Assembly: GCA_009836625.1 (NCBI GenBank)
Contig: VXVC01000004.1
Coordinates: forward strand, 62,001 to 126,000
Direction: 5' to 3'
DNA from: Holophagales bacterium
GTDB lineage: Bacteria > Acidobacteriota > Thermoanaerobaculia > Multivoradales > Multivoraceae
DNA: 64,000 nt
Part shown: piece after piece, positions 8,051 to 16,613 of the stretch
Layout of the letters: each line of letters opens with the position of its first letter
Position numbering within the stretch: the first letter of the stretch is position 1
The notes under the pieces: model-generated
Database searches by the model: none
Told to the model about the DNA's origin: nothing
The model's input: the letters and a program-made list of their open reading frames with translations, nothing else
Made by a program: the position numbers and the translations under genes

Positions 8051-9564
8051 CGGACACGAACGGATTCGGCGGGGCGATCAGGACCTGGCTGCGCCCCTGG
8101 TTGGTTAGGACGGCCTGGGTTGTCGGGAGCTTCGCCGCCTTCTTCCTCCTGTTCTTCGATCCCCTTGACCTGCATCCGGCGGATTCGTGGCTCCAGCGAA
8201 CGGTCGGTTATCACGCTGGTCCGATGACCGCTGCCGGCCCGGACGGTGAGGTCGTGTCCTCCGTCGGCGAACGGGAGGTTCTCTTCTACCGGAATCCGAT
8301 GGACCCGACGATCACCTCGCCCGTGCCGGCCAAGGACGAGATGGGGATGGACTACGTGCCGGTCTACGCCGACGAGGCGGAGCGGGCGTTCGGCGCCGGC
8401 ACGACGATCTCGATCGACCCGGCCGTGGTCCAGAACATGAACGTCCGCACGGAAACGGCCACCCGGCGCGACCTGCGCCACGAGATTCGGACCGTCGGGT
8501 ACCTGGAGTACGACCAGGAACGGATGGTCACCGTGACGACGAAGTACGACGGCTGGGTGGAGAAGGTCCATGTGAATCACGTCGGCGAGCCGGTGGCCGA
8601 GGGCGCTGGCCTGTTCGAGGTCTACTCCCCCGAACTGGTCCAGACCGAGCAGGAGCTCCTCTCGGCGATCCGCTACGCGGCCCGATTCCGGGACGCGCCG
8701 GACAGCGCCCGGCTGCGGGCCGAGGCCCTGGTCGACGCGGCGCGGGCCCGGCTCGCGTTCTGGGACATCTCTCCGGCCCAGATCGCGCGGCTCGAGGAGA
8801 CGGGCGAGATCTTCCGCACCCTGACGGTTACCGCGCCGGCCGGCGGCCTGGTCATGAGGCGGATGCCGGGTCTCGAGGGAATGGCGGTGACGCCCGGAAT
8901 GGAGGCGTACCACATCGCCGACATCACCTCGCTGTGGCTTTCGGTCGAGGTGTTCGAGGACCAGGTGGTCTGGATCCGTCCGGGCACCGAAGCGGAGGTG
9001 ACGTTCACCTACTTCCCGGGCGAGACGATCCGGGGCACGGTCGAGTTCATCGAGCCGGAGCTTTCGGAGCGCACCCGCACGCTGACGGTGAAGATCGCGG
9101 TGCCGAATGCGGACGGCCGGCTGCGCAAGGGGATGTTCGCCACGGTCGTCTTCGATCCGGTCCTCGTTCCGGGAGCCCTGACCATTCCTACCGAGTCCGT
9201 CTTGCGGACGGGGCGGAGGAGCGTTGTCATCGTGGCCCTGGGCGGCGGCCGCTTCGAGCCGCGCGAGGTGGAGCTGGGCCAGACGTCGGGCGGTCTGGCC
9301 GAGGTCCGCTCGGGCGTCGCGGCGGGCGAGGACGTCGTCACGTCGTCGCAGTTCCTGCTCGACTCGGAGTCCAGGCTGCGGGCGGCGGTCCAGCAGATGC
9401 TGGATGCGGCCTCGGCGCCGGAGGGCGCAGCCCAGGGGCACGAAGGCCACGAGATGAGCCACGAGGGCCACGACATGGGCGGGATGAGCCACGAGGGCCA
9501 TGAGGCGGCCGAGCCCGAGGAGGCGGTCGACCCGCACGAAGCCCACGGCAACCACGGCCGGTGA
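8047..9564 (+). CDS. cusB: CusB-type periplasmic adaptor with metal-binding ends
   Basis: A 505-aa membrane-fusion protein. A single N-terminal membrane helix (about residues 22-42) is followed by a heavy-metal-binding segment 'YRNPMDP' to 'KDEMGMDYVPVY' (residues about 80-112), then barrel-sandwich, helical hairpin and beta-barrel parts typical of CusB/CzcB adaptors. The last 50 residues form a His/Met-rich tail with repeated 'SHEGH' and 'GHEMS' units (9437-9515), likely binding Cu or Ag. Translational coupling to cusC through ATGA. It would hand periplasmic metal ions to the pump and connect the pump to the outer-membrane channel. Confidence 0.9.
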   Translation: MTDTNGFGGAIRTWLRPWLVRTAWVVGSFAAFFLLFFDPLDLHPADSWLQRTVGYHAGPMTAAGPDGEVVSSVGEREVLFYRNPMDPTITSPVPAKDEMGMDYVPVYADEAERAFGAGTTISIDPAVVQNMNVRTETATRRDLRHEIRTVGYLEYDQERMVTVTTKYDGWVEKVHVNHVGEPVAEGAGLFEVYSPELVQTEQELLSAIRYAARFRDAPDSARLRAEALVDAARARLAFWDISPAQIARLEETGEIFRTLTVTAPAGGLVMRRMPGLEGMAVTPGMEAYHIADITSLWLSVEVFEDQVVWIRPGTEAEVTFTYFPGETIRGTVEFIEPELSERTRTLTVKIAVPNADGRLRKGMFATVVFDPVLVPGALTIPTESVLRTGRRSVVIVALGGGRFEPREVELGQTSGGLAEVRSGVAAGEDVVTSSQFLLDSESRLRAAVQQMLDAASAPEGAAQGHEGHEMSHEGHDMGGMSHEGHEAAEPEEAVDPHEAHGNHGR

Positions 9565-9568
9565 CCCG

Positions 9569-12500
9569 ATGCTGAACCGGATCATCGAATGGTCGCTCCG
9601 CAACCAGTTGCTGGTTGCCGGGGGCCTGATCGTGGCGGTGGCGGCCGGGGTCTGGTCGGTGCGGACGACCCGCATCGACGCGATACCGGACCTCTCGGAC
9701 GTGCAGGTCATCCTGTTCACCGAGTTCTCCGGGCAGGCGCCGCAGGTGGTCGAGGACCAGGTGACCTACCCGATCACCTCGACGATGCTCTCGGTGCCCT
9801 ACGCCAAGGTGGTCCGGGGCTACTCCTTCTTCGGCTTCTCCTTCGTCTACGTCATCTTCGAGGACGGCACGGATCTCTACTGGGCGCGTTCCCGGGTGCT
9901 CGAATCCGTGGCGGGACTCGAGGGCCGGCTGCCGCCGGGCGTCTCGCCGCAGCTCGGACCGGACGCGACCGGCGTCGGCTGGGCCTTCATGTACGTGCTG
10001 AACTCGGATTCGCGGTCCCTGGCGGAGCTTCGTTCGCTCCAGGACTGGTACCTGAAGTACGGCCTGCTGACCGTCGAGGGGGTCTCGGAGGTCGCCTCGA
10101 TCGGCGGCTTCGTGCGCCAGTACCAGGTCGAAGTGGACCCGGTCCGGCTGCGCGCCTACGGCCTCTCGCTTCCCGTCGTCCGGCAGGCGATCGAGGAGTC
10201 GAACGCCGACGTGGGCGGCCGGCTGATCGAGATGGCCGAGCGGGAGTACATGGTCCGCGGGCGAGGCTACGTCCAGGAGCTGCGGGACCTGGAGACGATC
10301 GTTCTCGCATCCGGTCCGGGCGGGGTGCCGGTACTGCTTCGGGACGTCGCGAACGTGACGATCGGGCCGGAGATCCGCCGGGGCCTGGCCGACTGGAACG
10401 GCGAGGGCGAGACGGTCGGCGGGATCGTTGTCGTCCGCTCGGGCGCCGACACCCGGGCCACGATCGAGCGGGTGAAGGAACGCCTGGACGAACTCGCCGG
10501 CGGCATGCCGGACGACGTGGAGATCTCGGTCGCCTACGACCGCAGCGGCCTGATTGAGCGGTCCATTGCGACGCTGACGGACACGTTGATCGTGGAGTCG
10601 ATCGTCGTGGCCGTCGTGTGCCTTCTCTTCCTGTTTCACTTCCGGTCCGCGCTGGTGGCGATCCTGCCGATTCCCATCTCCGTGCTGCTGGCCTTCGTCG
10701 TCATGAGAGCCCAGGGACTCGGTATGAACATCATGTCGCTGGGCGGCATCGCGATTTCGATCGGCGTGCTGGTCGACGCTTCGATCGTCATGGTCGAGAA
10801 CGTGCATCGTCACATCGAGGAGGACGTCGAGGCGGGCGGCAAGCGATCCCGCTTCGACCTCGTTCTGCGGGCGGCCCAGGAGGTCGGGCCGACCCTGTTC
10901 TTCTCGCTGCTGGTCGTCACTGTGTCCTTCCTGCCTGTGTTCACTCTCGAGGCCCAGGAAGGCCGGCTGTTCAAGCCGCTCGCCCTGACCAAGACCTACT
11001 CGATGGCGATGGCCTCGGTGGTCGCGGTGACCGTGGTGCCGGTGCTCATGTTCTGGCTCGTGCGCGGACGGATCGTCCGGACTCATCACATGGGCCGCTT
11101 CAAGCGAGTCGCCGATCTCCCCATCCACGTCTTGCTGCCCCGGCTCCTGCGCTTCGTCTACCGGCCGCTGGTCGCGGGAGCCGTGCGGCTTCGCTGGCTC
11201 GTCATCGTCCTGATGCTCGCCGTGCTGGGTTCGAGCCTCCTACCGCTCAAGCGGATCGGGTCCGAGTTCATGCCGCCGCTGTGGGAGGGCGACCTCCTCT
11301 ACATGCCGACGACCCTGCCCGGCGTGTCGATCACGAAGGCCAGGGAGATTGTCCAGCAGACGGACCGGATCATCCGCAGCTTCCCGGAGGTGGAGACCGT
11401 GTTCGGCAAGGTGGGTCGGGCGGAAACCGCGACCGATCCGGCGCCGCTGTCGATGCTGGAGACGACGATCGTGCTGAAGGACCAGGACGAGTGGCGTCCC
11501 GGCCTGACCCCGGACGACCTGATCGCCGAACTCGACCGGGCGCTCCAGTTCCCCGGCGTCACGAACTCCTGGACGATGCCGATCAAGACCCGGATCGACA
11601 TGCTGTCGACCGGAATCAAGACGCCGGTGGGGATCAAGCTGGGCGGCCCGGACCTCCAGACGCTGGAGCAGCTCGCGGAACAGGTCGAGGCGGTGGTCAA
11701 GCCGCTCCCGGGCACGCTGACGGCCTACGCCGAACGGGTGATGGGCGGCGCCTACCTCGACTTCGACATCGACCGGGAGGCGGCCGCGCGCTTCGGCCTG
11801 CGGATCGCCGACATCCAGGACACGATTCAGTCGGCGGTCGGTGGCATGAACGTCTCCTGGACCGTCGAGGGCCTGGAGCGCTATCCGATCAACCTGCGCT
11901 ATCCACGGGAACTGCGGGACGACCCGGAAGCCCTGGAGCAGATCCTCGTGACCGCGCCGGGCGGCGTCCAGGTGCCGCTGGCCCAGGTGGCGGCGATCGA
12001 GTTCCGGGACGGACCGCCGGGAATCAAGTCCGAGGGCGCCAGGCCGAACGCATGGGTCTACGTCGACCTGGAGAGCAGCGACATCGGCGGCTGGATCCGT
12101 CGCGCCCGCGAGGAGGTTGCCGACAAGGTGGCGCTGCCCCCGGGCTACACGCTCCTCTGGTCGGGGCAGTACGAGTACATGGAGCGGGCTCGCGACCGGT
12201 TCCTGCTCATCGTGCCGCTCACCTTCGTGCTGACCTTCGCGCTGCTGTACCTGAGCACGCGCTCGGTGATCAAAACCGCGTTCGTCGTTTCGGCGGTGCC
12301 GTTCTCGCTCGTCGGCTCGGTCTGGCTGCTCGATCAGCTCAACTACAACTGGTCGGTCGCCGTGTGGGTCGGGATGATCGCTCTCGCGGGACTCGCGGCC
12401 GAGACCGGGTCCGTGATGTTGCTCTACCTCGATCTCGTCTATGGCGAGCGACGGAGTGCGGGGACGATGAACACCTTGCGCGATCTGCGGGAAGCCGTGA

Positions 12501-12751
12501 CCGAGGCCGCCGTCCGGCGGGTGCGGCCGATCACGATGACCGTGCTGACGACCTTCGTCGCCCTGGTGCCCATCCTGTGGTCGACCGGCACCGGCGCCGA
12601 CGTGATGAAGCGGATCGCCGCGCCGATGGTCGGCGGTCTGGTGACGGTGTTCCTCGGCGTGACGTTCGTGTTTCCGGCGATGTACTTCGTGTGGCGGTCG
12701 TTCGGTCTGCCTCAGGCAGGTTCGATCAGGGACGAGTCGTCGTTGCGGTAG
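9569..12751 (+). CDS. cusA: CusA-type heavy-metal RND pump
   Basis: A 1060-aa inner-membrane proton/metal antiporter of the HME-RND group with two sets of membrane segments and two large periplasmic loops. TM4 carries the proton-relay Asp in 'SIGVLVDASIVMVENVH'. Three methionines in the periplasmic cleft, M629 ('PLSMLETT'), M678 ('RIDMLSTG') and M725 ('ERVMGGAY'), are spaced much like the E. coli CusA Cu(I)/Ag(I) triad M573/M623/M672. This favours monovalent copper or silver over zinc or cobalt; the match is by eye. The start is ATG 9569, five bases after the cusB stop. The last 40 nt overlap the convergent SRAP gene. No CusRS- or CueR-type regulator is in view. Confidence 0.92.
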   Translation: MLNRIIEWSLRNQLLVAGGLIVAVAAGVWSVRTTRIDAIPDLSDVQVILFTEFSGQAPQVVEDQVTYPITSTMLSVPYAKVVRGYSFFGFSFVYVIFEDGTDLYWARSRVLESVAGLEGRLPPGVSPQLGPDATGVGWAFMYVLNSDSRSLAELRSLQDWYLKYGLLTVEGVSEVASIGGFVRQYQVEVDPVRLRAYGLSLPVVRQAIEESNADVGGRLIEMAEREYMVRGRGYVQELRDLETIVLASGPGGVPVLLRDVANVTIGPEIRRGLADWNGEGETVGGIVVVRSGADTRATIERVKERLDELAGGMPDDVEISVAYDRSGLIERSIATLTDTLIVESIVVAVVCLLFLFHFRSALVAILPIPISVLLAFVVMRAQGLGMNIMSLGGIAISIGVLVDASIVMVENVHRHIEEDVEAGGKRSRFDLVLRAAQEVGPTLFFSLLVVTVSFLPVFTLEAQEGRLFKPLALTKTYSMAMASVVAVTVVPVLMFWLVRGRIVRTHHMGRFKRVADLPIHVLLPRLLRFVYRPLVAGAVRLRWLVIVLMLAVLGSSLLPLKRIGSEFMPPLWEGDLLYMPTTLPGVSITKAREIVQQTDRIIRSFPEVETVFGKVGRAETATDPAPLSMLETTIVLKDQDEWRPGLTPDDLIAELDRALQFPGVTNSWTMPIKTRIDMLSTGIKTPVGIKLGGPDLQTLEQLAEQVEAVVKPLPGTLTAYAERVMGGAYLDFDIDREAAARFGLRIADIQDTIQSAVGGMNVSWTVEGLERYPINLRYPRELRDDPEALEQILVTAPGGVQVPLAQVAAIEFRDGPPGIKSEGARPNAWVYVDLESSDIGGWIRRAREEVADKVALPPGYTLLWSGQYEYMERARDRFLLIVPLTFVLTFALLYLSTRSVIKTAFVVSAVPFSLVGSVWLLDQLNYNWSVAVWVGMIALAGLAAETGSVMLLYLDLVYGERRSAGTMNTLRDLREAVTEAAVRRVRPITMTVLTTFVALVPILWSTGTGADVMKRIAAPMVGGLVTVFLGVTFVFPAMYFVWRSFGLPQAGSIRDESSLR

Positions 12752-13341
12752 TTGCCGACCCGCGTCGAGACGGGGAAGAACTCGAGTTCGCCGGTGTAGG
12801 TCTCGAGTTGCTCTTCCAAGGCGTCGGGATCCTGCAGCGGACCGTCCAGCCACCGCTCGTACGGGGGTTGGGCGATGACGGGCATCCGGTCGTGGATCGC
12901 TGCGATCGGCGCACTGGCGGGGCAGGTCATGATCGTGCAAGCAAGACCGTTAGGCGTGTGGTTCCATACTCCGGCGAAGCCGAAGGGACCGCCGCCGGGC
13001 ATGCGGAGGTAGTGGGGAAGCCGCGAGCCGTCGGGCTGCACCTGCCACTCGTACCAGCCGTCGGCGACGACGAGGCAACGCCTCCGACTCAGGAGGTTTC
13101 GGAACCGAGGCGCTTCGACGGCGGTGTCGTCGCGTAGGTTGATCTGGGGACCGCCGCGCTTTCGTGGGAAGCCCCAGCGCATCGTGCCGAGGGCGCGTTG
13201 GCCTTTGCGGTTCAGTGCGACTACGGGAACGTCCTGGGTCGGCGCGATGTTGTAGCGCGGTTCCAGGTCCGGCAGCTCATCGAGCTCGAAATGCGCGGCT
13301 ACGGACCGAGCCTTCGAGCGGAGCGTGTAGCGGCCGCACAT
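12712..13341 (-). CDS. SRAP-family abasic-site protein (HMCES/YedK type)
   Basis: A 209-aa protein starting MCGRY, so Cys2 becomes the N-terminal catalytic residue. Other family residues are present: Asn68 in 'INLRDDT', Glu98 in 'ADGWYEW', and His150 in 'HDRMP'. In known members Cys2 forms a stable crosslink with abasic sites in single-stranded DNA, shielding them during replication. The usual Glu in the 'NARAET' segment is Asp here. The 3' end runs 40 nt into cusA from the opposite strand. The upstream TATCAT box sits 8 nt before ATG without a Shine-Dalgarno, suggesting a leaderless transcript. Confidence 0.93.
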   Translation of the reverse strand: MCGRYTLRSKARSVAAHFELDELPDLEPRYNIAPTQDVPVVALNRKGQRALGTMRWGFPRKRGGPQINLRDDTAVEAPRFRNLLSRRRCLVVADGWYEWQVQPDGSRLPHYLRMPGGGPFGFAGVWNHTPNGLACTIMTCPASAPIAAIHDRMPVIAQPPYERWLDGPLQDPDALEEQLETYTGELEFFPVSTRVGNYRNDDSSLIEPA

Positions 13342-13349
13342 GGGAACGG

Positions 13350-13355
13350 ATGATA
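13350..13355 (-). promoter_or_regulatory. -10-like box TATCAT for the SRAP gene
   Basis: On the minus strand TATCAT is followed by 8 nt and then the ATG of the SRAP gene. No Shine-Dalgarno lies between, so the transcript would be leaderless. It is divergent from the box at 13414. Confidence 0.45.
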
Positions 13356-13413
13356 CGGATCCGCCGACTCATCGCGGCCATCGGGCGATTGACGGAGGCT
13401 CCCTGCCTCGTGC

Positions 13414-13419
13414 TACGGT
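13414..13419 (+). promoter_or_regulatory. -10-like box TACGGT with TTGACG upstream
   Basis: TACGGT is followed by 8 nt and ATG 13428, with no Shine-Dalgarno. TTGACG (13389-13394) is a -35-like element 19 nt upstream, and TGC directly precedes the box (extended -10). Together with the minus-strand box at 13350 this forms a compact divergent promoter region. Confidence 0.45.
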
Positions 13420-13427
13420 GCCGTGCC

Positions 13428-13910
13428 ATGAGTCTCGCGGCTACCACCTACCCACTGCTCTTCACCCTCCAGGTTCCGGTGGAGGTAGGCGACTTTGTCG
13501 TCGGCGTCGAGATGCGCGGAGGAGCCGTCGTCACGGTCGAGGACGACGACGGTACGGAGGTGTACCTCGCCCACGGCCTTCAGCCGGGCGGGATCTCCGG
13601 TACAGGCGGAACCCTCCAGGATGCCTACGGGGATCTGCGCCGAGGCATCGAACTGGTGCTCGACGACATTGCGGACGAATCGCCGAACTTCAGGGCGTTC
13701 AAGCGAGATGTGGAGGAGTTCTTCACCGACACCGACCGATGGGCCGAGGAGACCTTCGAGTCTGCGCGCAGGGAAGTGGCCGCCGGCAAGGTTCAAAGCG
13801 ATCTGCCCCGCGTCGCGAACCCGAAGTTCAGGTGCGACGTGGTCAAGTTTCACCAGCCCCTGTCCGAGCTCGCTCCCGAGCCGGACGCGATGTGGCTGGC
13901 GGCCGCTTGA
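13428..13910 (+). CDS. Candidate HicB-like antitoxin
   Basis: A 160-aa acidic protein with no clear name. The N-terminal part predicts strands ('YPLLFTLQVPVEVGDFVVGVEM'-type), followed by 'GGTLQDAYGDLRRGIELVLDDI', which resembles the 'G-TLEEAL-N-KEALEL-LE' helix of HicB antitoxins. A charged helical tail (about residues 90-125) and a C-terminal extension follow. The next gene, 18 nt downstream, looks HicA-like, so an antitoxin role is inferred from both context and pattern. Antitoxin-first order is the reverse of canonical hicAB. It could also be an unrelated small conserved protein. Confidence 0.5.
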   Translation: MSLAATTYPLLFTLQVPVEVGDFVVGVEMRGGAVVTVEDDDGTEVYLAHGLQPGGISGTGGTLQDAYGDLRRGIELVLDDIADESPNFRAFKRDVEEFFTDTDRWAEETFESARREVAAGKVQSDLPRVANPKFRCDVVKFHQPLSELAPEPDAMWLAAA

Positions 13911-13928
13911 GCCCCGGCTGGCCGACGG

Positions 13929-14177
13929 GTGGCGCAGATCCAGCTCAGGAAGATCTTCGCCATGCTTAAGGTGTGCGCCCCGGGCCATGAGAGAACGGAG
14001 ACGAAGCACCACTGGGCGATCCGGTACCGGGGAAGCGCGTATCGCAGGCTGCCCAAGGGCCAGCACAGCAGGCAACGCTCTCTACGGGGCGACGTGAACT
14101 CGTTCCATGTCAAGGCGATGTGCCGCCGCCTCGGCATCCTGGACTGCGCCAGACGGGAACTGGAACAACTGTCGTGA
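13929..14177 (+). CDS. Candidate HicA-like toxin
   Basis: An 82-aa basic protein (GTG start 13929; an internal ATG at 13962 would remove 11 residues). It has an N-terminal helix, 'HHWAIRYRGSAYRRLPKGQH', which predicts a beta hairpin with His, and a C-terminal 'FHVKAMCRRLGI' helix that resembles the 'G--RKI-K-LGI' end of HicA-type double-stranded RNA-binding folds. The size fits HicA mRNA interferases. A classic 'KGSHR' motif is not exact; 'LPKGQHSRQR' is the nearest. Its stop overlaps the next gene as GTGA. The function is inferred, not shown. Confidence 0.5.
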   Translation: MAQIQLRKIFAMLKVCAPGHERTETKHHWAIRYRGSAYRRLPKGQHSRQRSLRGDVNSFHVKAMCRRLGILDCARRELEQLS

Positions 14178-15568
14178 GAGGAGCCGTGATCGCGCTTGTC
14201 GGCCTGATGTTGGTGGGAGCGGCGTGCTTCGGTATCCAGTCCGCGGGTTCGGTGCCGTCGGACGAAGAACTCCGCCAGATCCTGGCGGAGCGGGTCGACG
14301 AGCAGAAGCGGAGCGTCGGCATAGTCGTCGGCGTTGTCGACCCGGGCGGCCGCCGCGTGGTCGCCCATGGTCAGCTTGCGACCGACAGTCCGACCGCAGT
14401 GAATGGCGACACCGTGTTCGAGATCGGCTCGATCACCAAGGTGTTCACGGCGATCTTGCTGGCGGACCTGGCGGGGGAGGGCGCCCTCGAGCTCGAGACG
14501 CCGGTGCAGCGGCTGCTCGGGCCGGACGTCAATGTACCGACGCGGAACGGCGCAGAGATCACGTTGCTGCACCTGACGACGCATAGCTCGGGACTGCCGC
14601 GCATGCCGAACAACTTCCGGCCGGCCGATGCGGGGAACCCGTACGCCGACTACACGGTCGCCCAGCTCTACGAGTTCCTCGCGTCTCACGAGCTGGAGCG
14701 GGACATCGGTGCGGAGGTCGAATACTCGAATCTCGGCACCGGTCTCCTGGGACACGCCCTCGCTCTGAGCCAGGGGATGGGCTACGAGAGGCTGGTCTCC
14801 GAACGGCTTCTCGAACCGCTCGGGATGTCCGACACCTCGATCACCCTCTCGCCGTACCACCGGGAACGGCTGGCCATCGGCCACAGCGTGCAGCTCAGGA
14901 GGGTCGCGAACTGGGATCTTCCAACCCTCGCGGGCGCTGGTGCCCTGCGCTCCACGGTGAACGACATGCTGACCTTCGCCGAGGCCAATCTCGGTCTGCG
15001 CGAGTCGCCGTTGCAGGAGGAGATGGCAGAAACCCATCAGTCACGCCGTGACTTTCCGGCGCCCGGTATGCGCATCGGACTTGGCTGGGTCATCCGAGGC
15101 GGGCACGGCCGCGACCTCCACTGGCACAACGGCGGCACGGGCGGCTACCGCTCGTTTCTCGGCTTCGATCTCGAGTCGCGGACCGGTGTCGTCGTGCTGT
15201 CGAACTCCGGCGACAGCGTCGACGACCTCGGATTCCACCTCCTGGACTCGCGCTACCGGCTGGTCGTGCCTCCGGCGCTACGGACCGCGGTCGAAGTCGA
15301 TCCGGCGACCTACGACGACTACGCCGGCCGCTATCGGCTCACCGAGGAGCTGGTCTTCACCGTAACGCGGCAGGGCGACCGGCTGTTCGTCCAGCTAACC
15401 GGTCAGCCGCGGTTCGAGGTGTTCCCGGAGTCGGAGACGAAGTTCTTCCTGCGGGTCGTCGACGCGCAGATTACGTTCGGGCGAGGCGAAGACGGTGCCG
15501 TCGACCATCTGGTGCTGCACCAGAACGACATGGATCAGCGGGCCGACCGGCTTGCCGGCCCGGACTGA
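14174..15568 (+). CDS. Exported serine hydrolase, beta-lactamase/DD-peptidase fold
   Basis: A 464-aa class-C-type serine hydrolase. Motifs are SITK (Ser86-Lys89), Tyr-Ser-Asn (184-186) and 'HNGGTGG', the equivalent of the KTG/HTG motif. The last about 100 residues form a separate beta domain similar to DUF3471-type tails. GTG 14174 is preferred over GTG 14186 because it gives a signal peptide with an Arg in the n-region and overlaps the preceding stop as GTGA. Likely a periplasmic esterase or D-amino peptidase. Such proteins are seldom true beta-lactamases; substrate unknown. Confidence 0.85.
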   Translation: MRGAVIALVGLMLVGAACFGIQSAGSVPSDEELRQILAERVDEQKRSVGIVVGVVDPGGRRVVAHGQLATDSPTAVNGDTVFEIGSITKVFTAILLADLAGEGALELETPVQRLLGPDVNVPTRNGAEITLLHLTTHSSGLPRMPNNFRPADAGNPYADYTVAQLYEFLASHELERDIGAEVEYSNLGTGLLGHALALSQGMGYERLVSERLLEPLGMSDTSITLSPYHRERLAIGHSVQLRRVANWDLPTLAGAGALRSTVNDMLTFAEANLGLRESPLQEEMAETHQSRRDFPAPGMRIGLGWVIRGGHGRDLHWHNGGTGGYRSFLGFDLESRTGVVVLSNSGDSVDDLGFHLLDSRYRLVVPPALRTAVEVDPATYDDYAGRYRLTEELVFTVTRQGDRLFVQLTGQPRFEVFPESETKFFLRVVDAQITFGRGEDGAVDHLVLHQNDMDQRADRLAGPD

Positions 15569-15575
15569 GTGAGGC

Positions 15576-15632
15576 CTCGGGCTCGCCGCTCCGAGACATC
15601 GCGCCTGGTGCCGGCGAGGAAGCCGGCGCACC
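15576..15632. terminator. Two hairpins between convergent genes, second is a repeat copy
   Basis: First hairpin: CTCGG (15576-15580) with CCGAG (15591-15595). Second: a GCCGGC-type stem around GAGGAA at 15609-15632, which matches another copy at 16614-16637 in 23 of 24 positions. Both lie between the convergent serine hydrolase and nucleoside hydrolase genes and could stop transcription from either side. No U-tract is present. Confidence 0.4.
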
Positions 15633-15638
15633 CAGTAG

Positions 15639-16571
15639 CTAGTACGCCAGCACCGCCTCCACGATCAACTCCCTGACCGCGTCGACGTCGGTGTCCCACA
15701 CGATGTCGCTGGCGGCGACCCGTGCCGGGCCGATTGCCTCGATCAGCGCTGGTGGCCGGAGGTCGGCCACGGTCATGCCGCGGGTGATCTCGCCGCCCAC
15801 CTCGACCGCGACGGGATGACGCGAACGCTCGAACAGATGGGGGTGCGTCACCGCGATGACGGCAGTCGCGTCGTGCAGCGGAACGACGGACTGTCCGACG
15901 TACTGCCGGAAGCGGTCGCGCAGGAAGTCGGTGACATCGGCGGCGAGGTCGGCTGCCGGCGTTCCGGCGGCGCGCATCCGCGCAGTCTCTTCGGCGCCGA
16001 CAACAACCTGGTTCGTGACGTCGAGACCAACCATCGTGACCGGGGCGGCCTTCTCGAAGACGATGGCTGCGGCCTCCGGGTCGGCCCAGATGTTGAACTC
16101 CGCGACGGATGTGATGTTGCCGGCGCTCGCGCTGCCGCCCATGATCGTGAGCCCGGCGAGATGGCGGCGCAGATCGGGATCGCGCTGTAGCGCCAGAGCG
16201 ACGTTGGTCAGCGGGCCGATGGCCAGCAGGTGCAGGTCGTCGACGGAGCGGGCGGTGTCGCAAAGGTAGGCGACGGCATCGTCCGACGCTTCGGATCGGT
16301 CCAGGTCGGGTAGAACCGCGTTGCCCAGACCGGTCTCGCCGTGAATCCGGCTGCCGTCGACGGGCTCCCCGGCGAGCGGTTTCCCGGCGCCACGGTGGAC
16401 CGGCACGTCCAGACCGGCGAGTTGCGCGACGACGAGCGCGTTCCGGGTGGTTCGGTTGATCCCGACGTTGCCGGCGACGGTCGTGATCCCGATCAAGTCG
16501 GCGTAGCGCGCCGCGACCAGGATCGCGACCGCGTCGTCGAGTCCGGGATCGCAGTCGAGGACTAGGTTCAT
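15639..16571 (-). CDS. Inosine-uridine-type nucleoside hydrolase
   Basis: A 310-aa protein with the family signature 'DCDPGLDDA' (D6, D8, D12, D13), which holds the catalytic calcium, plus 'GNVGINRTTRNAL', 'LAIGPLTNVALAL', 'MGGSASAGNITSVAEFNIWADPEAA' (in parts) and a late 'HDATAVIAVTHP' calcium ligand. It cleaves the N-glycosidic bond of ribonucleosides in purine or pyrimidine salvage. Cytosolic, no signal peptide. The start is ATG 16571, with a TACGCT box 8 nt upstream and no Shine-Dalgarno. Flanked by two copies of a 24-bp palindromic repeat. Confidence 0.92.
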   Translation of the reverse strand: MNLVLDCDPGLDDAVAILVAARYADLIGITTVAGNVGINRTTRNALVVAQLAGLDVPVHRGAGKPLAGEPVDGSRIHGETGLGNAVLPDLDRSEASDDAVAYLCDTARSVDDLHLLAIGPLTNVALALQRDPDLRRHLAGLTIMGGSASAGNITSVAEFNIWADPEAAAIVFEKAAPVTMVGLDVTNQVVVGAEETARMRAAGTPAADLAADVTDFLRDRFRQYVGQSVVPLHDATAVIAVTHPHLFERSRHPVAVEVGGEITRGMTVADLRPPALIEAIGPARVAASDIVWDTDVDAVRELIVEAVLAY

Positions 16572-16579
16572 CGGACCTG

Positions 16580-16585
16580 AGCGTA
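16580..16585 (-). promoter_or_regulatory. -10-like box TACGCT for the nucleoside hydrolase
   Basis: On the minus strand TACGCT is followed by 8 nt and ATG 16571. No ribosome site is visible, in keeping with a leaderless message. No -35 consensus seen. Confidence 0.4.
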
Positions 16586-16613
16586 TGGCTTGCCGCTTGG
16601 CGGCTCGCCCGGA

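Noticed and set aside
9338-11128. Long open frame of about 600 codons opposite cusA/cusB
   Set aside because: Its translation is rich in His, Arg, Asp and Gly with no domain, and it is the antisense of well-supported RND genes; high G+C content produces such frames.
14174-15568. Antibiotic-resistance beta-lactamase
   Set aside because: The SITK/YSN/HNG set also fits esterases and D-amino peptidases, and the extra C-terminal domain is not found in resistance enzymes.
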